From contig NZ_JABSSX010000010.1 in assembly GCF_013280495.1 (NCBI RefSeq), forward strand, positions 1 to 64,000: DNA of 64,000 nucleotides, written 5' to 3'. The translations under genes were made by a program, and so were the position numbers. Under the pieces are notes generated by a model that saw only the letters and a list, made by a program, of their open reading frames with translations, did no database searches and was not told the DNA's origin. Positions 18,292-26,572 of the stretch are shown in pieces (position 1 is the first letter of the stretch; each line of letters starts with the position of its first letter). Origin of the DNA: Brevibacterium permense. Its GTDB lineage: Bacteria > Actinomycetota > Actinomycetes > Actinomycetales > Brevibacteriaceae.

Positions 18292-20538
18292 TCAGGGCTC
18301 TATTTCGACATCCGATCGTCCCAGCACATCGAGGATCCACGCGTACTCGAACGCGATCTCCTTCCACGCGTCATAGCGCCCCGATGCTCCGCCGTGCCCG
18401 GCGACCATTTCGGTCTTGAGCAGGGCGTTCGCACCGACTTCGCGGAGTCGGGCGACCCATTTCGCGGGTTCGACGTAGAGGACTCGGGTGTCGTTGAGCG
18501 AGGTCACGGCCAAGATCTGCGGGTAGGCCGCCTCGGTGACGTTTTCGTAGGGAGAGTACGAGCGCATGTACTCGTAGACTTCCGGATCATGGAGCGGGTC
18601 TCCCCACTCCTCCCATTCGATGACGGTCAGCGGCAGCTCGGGCATGAGGATCGAAGTCAGCGCGTCGACGAACGGCACTTCGGCGCTGATTCCGGCGAAG
18701 AGCTCAGGTGCCATGTTCGCAATCGCGCCCATGAGCAGACCGCCGGCCGATCCGCCGCTGGCGACGAGCCGGTCCGGGCGCGTCCACCCGGTGTCGATGA
18801 GGTGGCGGGCGACGTCGATGAAGTCGGTGAAGGTGTTCATCTTCGCCGTCGTCTTGCCCTGGTCGTACCAGTGTCGGCCCATTTCGCCGCCGCCGCGGAC
18901 GTGAGCGATGGCGAAGACGACCCCGCGGTCGAGCAGCGACAGCCGGGAGACCGAGAAGTACGGGTCCATGCTCGCTTCGTAGGACCCGTATCCGTAGAGG
19001 AGCAGCGGTGCCGGCTCGCCTTTCGCCGAGGCGGCTCCGTTCGCTGTGTCCCCACCGTAACCGGTGCCCGCATTCGCCGAGGCGGGACCGCCGTGGCCGT
19101 CGGTTCGGTGCAGGTCCTTGCGGAAGACGACCGAGATCGGGATATCGGTGCCGTCTTCCGCCTTCGCCCACAGCAGGGTTTCGGTGTAGGCGTCCAGGTC
19201 GACGGAGCCGAGAACGGGCTGACGTTTGAGGACCGTGTCAGTGCCGTCTGCGACCGTGTGGGAATAGATCACGGCGGGCGTCGACATGGAGGTGAAATGC
19301 AGCCGGATGCTCGTCTGCGCGAACTCGGGGTTGTTGCCCACGTAGAGTGACCCGGTCTCCCGGCCGAATGGCAGCTCCCGAAGCGGTCCGAACGGAGAGG
19401 AGGAATCAACCAAGCGGATGATGCCGACGCGCGCAAAGCCGCCGCGACGGTAGCTGAGCACGATGAAGTCGGCGAAGGCGTCGACGTCTTCGATGCGCAG
19501 GTCGTCGACGTCATCAAGCACCGGACGACCCGTCGCAGTCGGGTCGGCGGCCGGAACGTCGACGAGTTCGAAGTCGGCGCGATTGCGGTTGTGGGTGATG
19601 AGAAAGCGGTCCTCACCGCCGATGACGGCGTGCTCGACGTTGTATTCGACGCCGTCGACGCGGGGCCAGATCTCCTGCGGTTCGGCTTCGAGGTCGTCGA
19701 CGCTGATGCTCCAATATCCGGTGGTCGTCTTCGATCCGGTGACGACGAACATCATTCGGCCCGAACGTGAGAAGCCCGATCCGACGAAGAAGCGCTCATC
19801 GGGTTCGTGGAAGATGCACACGTCGTCGCTGCTGTCGGTGCCGACGACGTGGCGCCACACTTTCTCCGGTCGCCAGGCATCGTCGACGGTGGTATAGAAG
19901 ACGAAGCGGCCGCTCGGATCGAGGGAGGCTCCGGCGAAGGTGCCGTCGATCATGTCGGCGAGATCGTCTCTCGTCGCCAGATCGCGAAGTCGGAGGGTAT
20001 AGCGTTCGTCGCCGTTGGTGTCGACGCCGTAGAGAAGCCGACTGCCGTCATCGGAGAGTGAGAAGGAGCCGAGGGAGAAGAACTCCTGACCACTTGCTGC
20101 GATGTTCGAGTCGAAGACGACTTCCTCTCCGGGCAAGGGCTCTTCGCCGACCTCCGGCGGGGTCCAGTCGTCGGGGTCCGAGACGGGGATTCGGACGCTG
20201 ATTCCGTAGTCGAGTCCGGCCTTCGTGCGGGAGAAGTACCAGTAGTTCCCGCGCCGGTTGGGCACGGACATATCGGTTTCTTTGATGCGTGTCTTGATCT
20301 CGGAGAAGATCGAGTTCTGCAGCCCTTCGAGGTGAGCGGTCTGTGCGCTCGTCCAAGCGTTCTCTGCCTCGAGGTGGGCGATGACCTCGGGGGACTCCTT
20401 CTCACGCATCCATTCGTAGTTATCGACGAAAGTATGACCGTGATGCGTGCGCTCGAACGGGACCTTCTTCGCCACCGGTTCCGATGCCGGGGTCGCGGTC
20501 GTCGAGGCTGCAGGGTCTGTGCCGGAAGTTTCGCTCAT
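18292..20538 (-). CDS. ptrB: Oligopeptidase B (prolyl oligopeptidase family)
   Basis: A 748-residue S9A peptidase that cleaves short peptides after basic residues, probably in the cytoplasm (no signal peptide). The N-terminal propeller region starts with the family stretch PFERTHHGHTFVDNYEWMRE. The C-terminal hydrolase has HVRGGGEMGRHWYDQGK, nucleophile Ser in ASGGSAGGLLMGA, Asp in TSLNDTRVLYVEPAKW and His in VAGHGGASGR. A Gly/Ala-rich insertion before the catalytic domain (19010-19100) contains two copies of the CGCCGAGGCGG motif. TAGGCT six bases before the ATG indicates a leaderless start. Confidence 0.93.
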   Translation of the reverse strand: MSETSGTDPAASTTATPASEPVAKKVPFERTHHGHTFVDNYEWMREKESPEVIAHLEAENAWTSAQTAHLEGLQNSIFSEIKTRIKETDMSVPNRRGNYWYFSRTKAGLDYGISVRIPVSDPDDWTPPEVGEEPLPGEEVVFDSNIAASGQEFFSLGSFSLSDDGSRLLYGVDTNGDERYTLRLRDLATRDDLADMIDGTFAGASLDPSGRFVFYTTVDDAWRPEKVWRHVVGTDSSDDVCIFHEPDERFFVGSGFSRSGRMMFVVTGSKTTTGYWSISVDDLEAEPQEIWPRVDGVEYNVEHAVIGGEDRFLITHNRNRADFELVDVPAADPTATGRPVLDDVDDLRIEDVDAFADFIVLSYRRGGFARVGIIRLVDSSSPFGPLRELPFGRETGSLYVGNNPEFAQTSIRLHFTSMSTPAVIYSHTVADGTDTVLKRQPVLGSVDLDAYTETLLWAKAEDGTDIPISVVFRKDLHRTDGHGGPASANAGTGYGGDTANGAASAKGEPAPLLLYGYGSYEASMDPYFSVSRLSLLDRGVVFAIAHVRGGGEMGRHWYDQGKTTAKMNTFTDFIDVARHLIDTGWTRPDRLVASGGSAGGLLMGAIANMAPELFAGISAEVPFVDALTSILMPELPLTVIEWEEWGDPLHDPEVYEYMRSYSPYENVTEAAYPQILAVTSLNDTRVLYVEPAKWVARLREVGANALLKTEMVAGHGGASGRYDAWKEIAFEYAWILDVLGRSDVEIEP

Positions 20539-20618
20539 GCCGCCAGCCTAGCCGCAGGCCCAGAAACCTCGGCACCCGACCGATCTATCGTCGCCGACCC
20601 ATCCTGAGCAGAATGCAC

Positions 20619-20654
20619 TCAACGCGCTCAATGAGCAGAACGCGCAGAGTGAGC
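20619..20654 (+). repeat. Two 18-bp imperfect tandem repeats upstream of tctC
   Basis: Two units of consensus AACGCGCnnnrTGAGCAs lie side by side, with a weaker third unit upstream (from about 20605). They occupy the divergent promoter region between oligopeptidase B and tctC and could be regulator-binding sites. Confidence 0.4.
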
Positions 20655-20727
20655 ACAACCTCGCAGTCGCCACTCAGGAACCTCTAAGGTGAGTCTCACA
20701 TCACACATGCCTTCAAAGGAGAAGTCC

Positions 20728-21765
20728 GTGCCAAAGGCGCCACCTCCCGGGGATTCCGTGTCCGAATCCTCCCATCCCTCGCGACGAACCTTCGGTCGCA
20801 TCGCCTACGGGGCGATCGCCTTGGCGGCGATCGGAACGGCGACGACCTACTCGGTCAAGGCCGCATCGGCGAAGGGTGACTTGTCATCCAATCTCACTCT
20901 CATCGCTCCGGCCGGCGCAGGGGGCGGCTGGGACGGATTCGCCCGCGAGACCCAACAGGCCATGCGCGTCGACCGGCTCGCCAACAATGCCCAGGTCGTC
21001 AACATCCCGGGCGCCGGCGGCACCATCGGCCTCGGCAAATTCTCGACCATGCACGGCCAGTCGGACACGATCCTGGCCACCGGCACCGCCATGGTCGGCG
21101 GAATCGCGCTGAACAAATCACCGGTCGGATTCGACAACACAACTCTGCTCGCCCGCGTGGCCGAGGACTATGACGTCCTCATCGCCGCCGGGGATTCCCC
21201 GCACAATACGATCGACGATGTCATCGGTGCGTGGAAGAAGGATCCGAAAGGGTTCGTGTGGACGGGCGGTTCCGCCGGCTCGGTCGACCACCTGACCATC
21301 GCGCAGTTGGCGCTGCTCGGCAAGATCCCCGCCTCTGACATCACCTACATTCCGAAGTCCGGCGGCGGTGAAGCCATCCAGACTCTGCTCTCGGGCACCA
21401 CCGACTTCGCCTCTTGCGGCTTCAACGAGGTCTCCGACCAGATCGAGGCCGGACGCGTCAAAGCCATCGGCGTGGCTGCGCCGAAGCGCATCGAGGGCTT
21501 CGACGACGTGCCGACCATGTCCGAACAGGGCTACGAGGTGACGCTGACGAACTGGCGCGGCTGGCTCGGAGCACCGGATATCACCGGCGACGACTCCGCT
21601 CAGCTCCTCGAGATCCTGCAGAAGACCCGTGACAGTGCGGCCTGGAAGGACGCCCTCGAGCGGAACAAGTGGACCGACGTATGGCAGACCGGCGAGGAGT
21701 TCGCCGAATTCGTCAAAGAAGACACCTCCCGAGTGGAGAAGCTGCTGAAGGAGTTGGGACTGTGA
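20728..21765 (+). CDS. tctC: Tripartite tricarboxylate transporter binding protein TctC
   Basis: A 345-residue extracytoplasmic binding protein of the Bug/TctC family. A positively charged N-terminus with SRRTFGRIAYGAIALAAIG (a possible Tat-like twin-Arg signal) precedes the mature domain starting LTLIAPAGAGGGWDGFAR, the typical first ligand loop. GTG 20728 is chosen because AAAGGAG lies six bases upstream. The ATG at 20707 lacks a Shine-Dalgarno. The gene overlaps tctB by 4 nt. Likely ligands are citrate or other carboxylates, not determined by sequence. Confidence 0.9.
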   Translation: MPKAPPPGDSVSESSHPSRRTFGRIAYGAIALAAIGTATTYSVKAASAKGDLSSNLTLIAPAGAGGGWDGFARETQQAMRVDRLANNAQVVNIPGAGGTIGLGKFSTMHGQSDTILATGTAMVGGIALNKSPVGFDNTTLLARVAEDYDVLIAAGDSPHNTIDDVIGAWKKDPKGFVWTGGSAGSVDHLTIAQLALLGKIPASDITYIPKSGGGEAIQTLLSGTTDFASCGFNEVSDQIEAGRVKAIGVAAPKRIEGFDDVPTMSEQGYEVTLTNWRGWLGAPDITGDDSAQLLEILQKTRDSAAWKDALERNKWTDVWQTGEEFAEFVKEDTSRVEKLLKELGL

Positions 21766-22436
21766 GCGCACAGACGACATCGCGCACGGACAGGACGGGC
21801 CACCTCGGCGCGGGCACCTGGTGGCAGGGACGGTCGGGCCTCATTGTCCCCCTCATCATGGGAGCATTCTCGACCTATCTGCTCATCGGCATCCTCACCA
21901 TGGACGTCGCCCCGGACGCGGACAAACCGGGTCCGCAGTTCTTCCCGACGATCATCATGGTCGTCGGATACGTGTTGACGATCCTGCTGGTCATCGCCTA
22001 TATCCGCAATCCCGAACCCGTCGATGTCGAGGACGAGCTGCCGGCCGCGGCCGAGGAGGACAAGGCGTTCTCGACTCCGGTCACCTCGGCTGTTTCGGCC
22101 TCTCGCCTCTCCCCTCATGAGGAAGACGAGCCGGAAGAAGACCGTCAGGCTCTCGCTGCGGCTCGCAAGGCCGATGCGAAGCACCGCACGCACAGCGACT
22201 TCGTGTCCCTGGCCTGGGGTGCTGGCGGTTTCGCGGCGTTCGCCCTCATCCTCGAATTCGCCGGGTGGATCATCGCCGCAGCTCTGCTGTTCTGGTGCGT
22301 GGCCCGGTCGATGGGCTCGAAGAAGCCGCTGTTCGACCTGACTCTGGCACTGACGTTCTCGTCCCTGGTCTACATCGCCTTCTCGGTGATGCTGGGGCTC
22401 AACCTTCCTTCGGGAATCCTGGGAGGTGGCTTCTGA
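21762..22436 (+). CDS. tctB: Tripartite tricarboxylate transporter small subunit TctB
   Basis: A 224-residue membrane protein with about four helices: one near residues 25-45, one at 60-80, and two in the C-terminal third. A ~60-residue acidic, Ala-rich cytoplasmic loop between helices 2 and 3 is unusually long. GTG 21762 overlaps the tctC stop (GTGA), giving translational coupling. It is the small membrane partner of TctA. Confidence 0.85.
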   Translation: MSAQTTSRTDRTGHLGAGTWWQGRSGLIVPLIMGAFSTYLLIGILTMDVAPDADKPGPQFFPTIIMVVGYVLTILLVIAYIRNPEPVDVEDELPAAAEEDKAFSTPVTSAVSASRLSPHEEDEPEEDRQALAAARKADAKHRTHSDFVSLAWGAGGFAAFALILEFAGWIIAAALLFWCVARSMGSKKPLFDLTLALTFSSLVYIAFSVMLGLNLPSGILGGGF

Positions 22437-22437
22437 T

Positions 22438-23985
22438 ATGGACGCTCTCATGTCCCTCTTCGAAGGGTTCACGCACGCTCTGACGCCGATGAACCTGCTG
22501 TGGGTCCTCGTCGGCTGCTTCCTCGGCACCGCTGTCGGCGTGCTGCCGGGCCTGGGATCGTCGATGGCCGTGGCTCTGCTGTTGCCGATGACCTTTGCGC
22601 TGGACCCCACGGGTGCGTTCATCATGTTCGCCGGCGTCTACTTCGGCGGGCTCTTCGGCGACTCGACGATGGCCATCCTCATGAACACCCCTGGTCAGGC
22701 CTCGGCGATCGCTTCGACGTTCGAAGGCCATAAGATGGCCAAGGCCGGGCGGGCCCCGCAGGCTTTGGCGACGGCCGCGATCGGTGCGTTCATCGGCGGG
22801 TTCATCTCATGCTTCCTCGTCGTCTTCGTCGCTCCTGCGCTGGCGGAGCTGTCGACGAGCTTCGGCCCGGCCGAGTTCTTCGCTCTCGCGCTCTTCGCCT
22901 TCGTCGCCACCTCCTCGGTGGTGGCCGATTCGGTGCTCAAGGGGCTCACGGCTCTGGTGCTGGGCATCGGCTTCACCGTCATCGGCATCGACTCGGTCTC
23001 GGGTACCGAGCGGTTCACCCTCGGCGTGCCCGAGCTCTTCGACGGCGTCTCCCTGGTCACAGTGACCGTGGGTGTGCTGGCACTCGGCGAGGTGTTCTTC
23101 ATTGCCTCCCGCATCCGCCGTCAGACCAAGGACAATACGATCAACGCCTCTGGTCGGCCTTTCCTCTCCCGCAAGGAAGTCGGCGAAGCTCTGCCGGCGT
23201 GGCTGCGCGGAACCGCGATCGGCCTGCCTTTCGGCGTCATTCCTGTCGGCGGTGCCGATGTTCCGACGTTCATGGCCTACGGTCTGGAGCGCAAGCTCGA
23301 TTCCCGTCGGAAGGATCCGCAGTTCGGCAAGGGTGCGATCCGTGGTCTTGCCGCTCCCGAGGCGGCCGGATCGGCGACGACGGGCATTGCCATGGGTGCC
23401 CTGTTGGCTCTGGGTCTGCCGATCTCGGCGACGGCGGCGATCATGCTCGCGGCGTTCCGCCAGTACGGCATCCAGCCCGGTCCGCTGCTCTTCGACCGCT
23501 CCCCCGAACTCGTGTGGGGTCTGCTGGCGAGCTTCTTCGTCGCGATGATCGTGCTGCTCATCATCAACCTGCCGTTCGCTCCTCTGTGGGCGAAGCTGCT
23601 GAAGATCCCGGACCCGTACCTCTACGGCGGCATCGCGGTCTTCTGCGGACTGGGCATCTATGCGACGTCCGCCTCGACGTTCGAGCTGCTCATCCTGCTG
23701 GGCATCGGAGTGCTGAGCTTCGTGCTCAAGCGCTACGGTGTGCCGCTGGCTCCGCTGATGATCGGCATGGTGCTCGGGCCCTTGGCCGAGTCGAACCTGC
23801 GCGATGCTCTGCTGGCCTCCGGCGGTGATGCGTCGACGCTCGTGTCCTCGCCGATCACGATCGTCATCTACGTCGTGCTCATCGCCGCTCTCGTCTACAC
23901 CGGCATCGGCCGAGTGCTGGCCCGCAAACGGCAGAAGCAGACGACGCAGGAGGTGCTCTCCCCGGCGAACTCGTCGCAGAGCTGA
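22438..23985 (+). CDS. tctA: Tripartite tricarboxylate transporter large permease TctA
   Basis: A 515-residue permease with about 12 helices. The family signature lies near the N-terminus (GVLPGLGSSMAVALLLP, then YFGGLFGDSTMAILMNTPG), and a matching repeat follows mid-protein (PFGVIPVGGADVPTFMAYG and APEAAGSATTGIAMGALLALG). GGGAGG lies 11 nt before ATG 22438, 2 nt after the tctB stop. It completes the tctCBA operon for Na+- or H+-coupled carboxylate uptake. Confidence 0.93.
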   Translation: MDALMSLFEGFTHALTPMNLLWVLVGCFLGTAVGVLPGLGSSMAVALLLPMTFALDPTGAFIMFAGVYFGGLFGDSTMAILMNTPGQASAIASTFEGHKMAKAGRAPQALATAAIGAFIGGFISCFLVVFVAPALAELSTSFGPAEFFALALFAFVATSSVVADSVLKGLTALVLGIGFTVIGIDSVSGTERFTLGVPELFDGVSLVTVTVGVLALGEVFFIASRIRRQTKDNTINASGRPFLSRKEVGEALPAWLRGTAIGLPFGVIPVGGADVPTFMAYGLERKLDSRRKDPQFGKGAIRGLAAPEAAGSATTGIAMGALLALGLPISATAAIMLAAFRQYGIQPGPLLFDRSPELVWGLLASFFVAMIVLLIINLPFAPLWAKLLKIPDPYLYGGIAVFCGLGIYATSASTFELLILLGIGVLSFVLKRYGVPLAPLMIGMVLGPLAESNLRDALLASGGDASTLVSSPITIVIYVVLIAALVYTGIGRVLARKRQKQTTQEVLSPANSSQS

Positions 23986-23993
23986 TCTCCGGG

Positions 23994-24053
23994 GTCGTTC
24001 AAGCCCAAGCGCGGTTCGCCAGCCACCGAGCCGTCGTTCAAGGCCAAGCGCGG
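23994..24053 (+). repeat. 21-bp direct repeat pair after tctA
   Basis: The same 21-bp sequence (starting GTCGTTCAAG and ending CCAAGCGCGG, one mismatch) occurs at 23994-24014 and 24033-24053, 39 bp apart. The second copy runs into the left arm of the terminator. Confidence 0.6.
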
Positions 24054-24087
24054 ATATCGAGACGTTTACGTCCCGATATCCGCGCTT
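24046..24087. terminator. Bidirectional terminator after tctA and the MFS gene
   Basis: A near-perfect palindrome. Arms beginning AAGCGCGGATATCG pair over 14 bp, with an inner GACGT/ACGTC stem. It sits between convergent genes. Confidence 0.8.
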
Positions 24088-24149
24088 CTGCTTGATCGAG
24101 GGTTATCGGGCCAGCCACCCGCCGTCCGAGGGCTCGCTAACCCGTCCGG

Positions 24150-25694
24150 TCAGCGGTCTGAGTCAGCATCGGCGGCGGCTCTCGGCAGGAGCTCCCCGGC
24201 ACCCTTGAGACCGAAGCTCGTGAGCACGGCGGCGATGAGGACGAGGACGACGGCCGCACCAGCGGCCCACTGCACGCCGAAGTCGAAGGCCGTCACGGCC
24301 GCCTCGGCGATTCGCTCACCGGCTGCACCACTCAGCCCGGAAGCGTATTCGAGGGCGGAGCCGAGCGTATCGAACTGAGCTCTGTCCGCTTTGTCCCCGA
24401 TCGCCGACTGCAGCGCAGATCCATACATGAACGTCGAGAGTCCGCCGAGGACGGTCGTGCCCATGACGGACCCGAATTCGTACGCGGTTTCCGATATCGC
24501 CGAGGCAGCTCCGGCCTTGTGAGCGGGGACCGCGGCGAGGATGAGGTCGTTCGTGATGACCTCGGCGGTGCCGAGTCCGATGCCGAGGATGAGGAACGCC
24601 AGCAGCATTCCCATCATGGAGTGTTCGGAGGTGAAGGCGATGATGCCCATGCCGAGAGCGTTGAGCGCGAGCGCACAGGGCACGACGACGCGTGGTTCGA
24701 AGCGGGCGATGAGCGGAACCGCGAGGTAGCCTGCTGCGACCGAGGTGATCAGCCCCGGGATGAGCACAAGGGCCGCGTCGATCGGTGAGAGTCCGAGCAC
24801 GAGCTGGAGCAGCTGGGTGCCGAAGTAGAGGAACCCTGCCAGTCCCATGATGCTCAACAGGTTCGACACCACCGCCGAGGTGAACACGGAGTTCGCGAAC
24901 AGACGGACGTCGAGCATCGGGTTCGGAGAGGCGATCTGGCGGAGGACGAAGCTGGCACCGGCGACGATCGCCACGGACAGGCTGAGCCAGAAGAGGAAGT
25001 CGGCGCCTGACGCCATGCTGTGTTTGATGGCAAAGACGAGCGGGGCCAGAGCAAGCATCGACAGAATGATGGAGAACGGGTCGAAGCGGCCGGGGTTCGG
25101 ATCACGCGATTCGGGCAGCAGAATGGCGGCCGCGGGAATGAAGAGCGCGATGAGCGGCAGGTTGATGAAGAAGACCGAGCTCCAGTGGAAGTGCTCGAGC
25201 AGGAAGCCGCCGACGATCGGCCCCAGCGCGGCACCACCGGAGAACATCGCGGCCCAGGTGGCGATCGCGATGCGACGATCTTTGTCATGATCGAAGATGT
25301 TGCGGATGAGCGACAGCGTCGAGGGCATGAGGGTGGCGCCGAAGATGCCGAGTAGGGCGCGGGCGAGGATGAGCATCTCGGCGGAGGTGGAGAACGCTGC
25401 GAGCAGCGAGGCCGCACCGAAGCCGACGGACCCGATGATGAGCAGCTTGCGACGTCCGACCCGATCCCCGAGGCTGCCCATGGCCACCAGCAGACCGGCG
25501 AGCATGAGCGCGTAGATGTCGACGATCCACAGCAGCTGCGTGCCCGTCGGATGCAGGCCGGTGCTGATGGCCGGGATCGCGAAGCCGAGAACCGTGTTGT
25601 CGATCGAGATCAGCAGCACGGGGATCATGAGCACCGCGAGACCGGCCCATTCACGCCGACCGGCGCGCAGCTGTGGAGTCAGTGTCGTCGTCAT
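24150..25694 (-). CDS. MFS drug exporter, DHA2 (14-helix) family
   Basis: A 514-residue major facilitator of the EmrB/QacA type. Motif A is in MGSLGDRVGRRKLL, motif C-like glycines occur in the TM5 region (SGGAALGPIVGGFLLEHFHWSSVFFINLP), and 14 hydrophobic segments can be counted. It is probably a proton-driven exporter of cationic or amphipathic toxicants. It is controlled by the divergent TetR through a palindrome 6 bp upstream of its ATG. A TACAGT -10 inside that palindrome is 7 nt from the ATG, so the mRNA is probably leaderless. The frame open to 26273 is antisense to the regulator and rejected. Confidence 0.9.
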   Translation of the reverse strand: MTTTLTPQLRAGRREWAGLAVLMIPVLLISIDNTVLGFAIPAISTGLHPTGTQLLWIVDIYALMLAGLLVAMGSLGDRVGRRKLLIIGSVGFGAASLLAAFSTSAEMLILARALLGIFGATLMPSTLSLIRNIFDHDKDRRIAIATWAAMFSGGAALGPIVGGFLLEHFHWSSVFFINLPLIALFIPAAAILLPESRDPNPGRFDPFSIILSMLALAPLVFAIKHSMASGADFLFWLSLSVAIVAGASFVLRQIASPNPMLDVRLFANSVFTSAVVSNLLSIMGLAGFLYFGTQLLQLVLGLSPIDAALVLIPGLITSVAAGYLAVPLIARFEPRVVVPCALALNALGMGIIAFTSEHSMMGMLLAFLILGIGLGTAEVITNDLILAAVPAHKAGAASAISETAYEFGSVMGTTVLGGLSTFMYGSALQSAIGDKADRAQFDTLGSALEYASGLSGAAGERIAEAAVTAFDFGVQWAAGAAVVLVLIAAVLTSFGLKGAGELLPRAAADADSDR

Positions 25695-25700
25695 GCCATC

Positions 25701-25726
25701 AACTGTACCGTCTGGACGGTACAGTT
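25701..25726. promoter_or_regulatory. Operator palindrome of the MFS gene
   Basis: A perfect inverted repeat with 12-bp half-site AACTGTACCGTC and a 2-bp centre. On the minus strand it contains TACAGT, the probable -10 of the leaderless MFS transcript, so repressor binding would occlude the promoter. Confidence 0.8.
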
Positions 25727-25870
25727 TAAAGGCGGCTGGCGTGATGCAACCGAGATGCTCAGGTACTGCGCAGATACAGGCCCGGCCGCGCGAGAAATCC
25801 GAGAGGTCTCCTGCATGCCCATCTGGCAGAACACCAGGCACACGTCCGTCCCGTGAGTACAGCCATGGAC

Positions 25871-25883
25871 TAGGCTCATGGCT
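25871..25883 (+). promoter_or_regulatory. Leaderless promoter of the TetR gene
   Basis: TAGGCT at 25871-25876 is a -10 box 7 nt upstream of ATG 25884, with no Shine-Dalgarno. An ATG at 25878 lies too close to the -10 to be used from this start. Confidence 0.5.
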
Positions 25884-26405
25884 ATGGCACGCAATCCGAC
25901 CGCAACCAAGGAGAAGCTGCTCGACGCTTTCGATACGCTCCTCGACGAACACGGCACAGCCGGAGCGACTCTGGACGCAGTAGCAGCGAAGGCCGGAGTC
26001 TCCAAAGGCGGTCTGCTCTATCACTTCGGGTCGAAAGCCGAGCTCATCAAGGGCAGCCTGGAGCGGCTCGATCATCTGGTCGACGACGACATCGAAGAGA
26101 TGAAGGCCGCCGGTGAGCGCCTCCACTACTACTACCTTGAGACCTCGGCCGAGGTCGGCACTCCCCTGGACCGCAGCCTCATCGCCGCAGGCTGTCTCGC
26201 ACTCGAGAACGAGGACGCCAAGGCAGCTCTGCGCAGAACCCGAGAAGCCTGGTTCAACGTGCTCAACGACCACCTCGGCGATGCTGATCTGGCGATGACG
26301 ATCCAGCTCATCGGCGACGGCATGTACTTCAATCAGAACTTCGGGCTCTCACAGGACGAGGCCCTCGATCACGTGAAGCGAGTGCTCACGCGCCTGGGGC
26401 TCTAA
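25884..26405 (+). CDS. TetR-family repressor of the MFS exporter
   Basis: A 173-residue regulator. The helix-turn-helix covers residues ~10-50 (LDAVAAKAGVSKGGLLYHFGSKAELI) and is followed by an all-helical effector domain (WFNVLNDHLGDADLAMTIQLIGDGMYFNQ). It is divergent from the MFS exporter, 190 bp away, with the palindromic operator on the exporter side. The classic arrangement predicts induction of the pump by its own substrates. Confidence 0.9.
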   Translation: MARNPTATKEKLLDAFDTLLDEHGTAGATLDAVAAKAGVSKGGLLYHFGSKAELIKGSLERLDHLVDDDIEEMKAAGERLHYYYLETSAEVGTPLDRSLIAAGCLALENEDAKAALRRTREAWFNVLNDHLGDADLAMTIQLIGDGMYFNQNFGLSQDEALDHVKRVLTRLGL

Positions 26406-26475
26406 GCCACCTGTGCGCCTCGGCCTCTAGCGCACGTTCTCCTGCCTTCTGCGAACCTCCCCGGCAGTCGCACCA

Positions 26476-26528
26476 GGTGGGCGCAATGGTCACGTCCCGA
26501 GCAACAGAACGCGACCATTGCGCCCACC
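26476..26528. terminator. Bidirectional terminator, 16-bp stem
   Basis: A perfect 16-bp stem, GGTGGGCGCAATGGTC (26476-26491) with its complement at 26513-26528, between the convergent TetR and flavin monooxygenase genes. It shares the TGGGCGCA core with the terminator at 9502-9539. Confidence 0.75.
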
Positions 26529-26572
26529 AATGAGCAGCCACCCGGCCGCTCAGGTTCGGTTTCACACCGAGC

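Noticed and set aside
25695..26273. N-terminal extension of the MFS frame
   Set aside because: It is antisense to the divergent TetR gene and crosses the operator. The leaderless start at 25694 is better.
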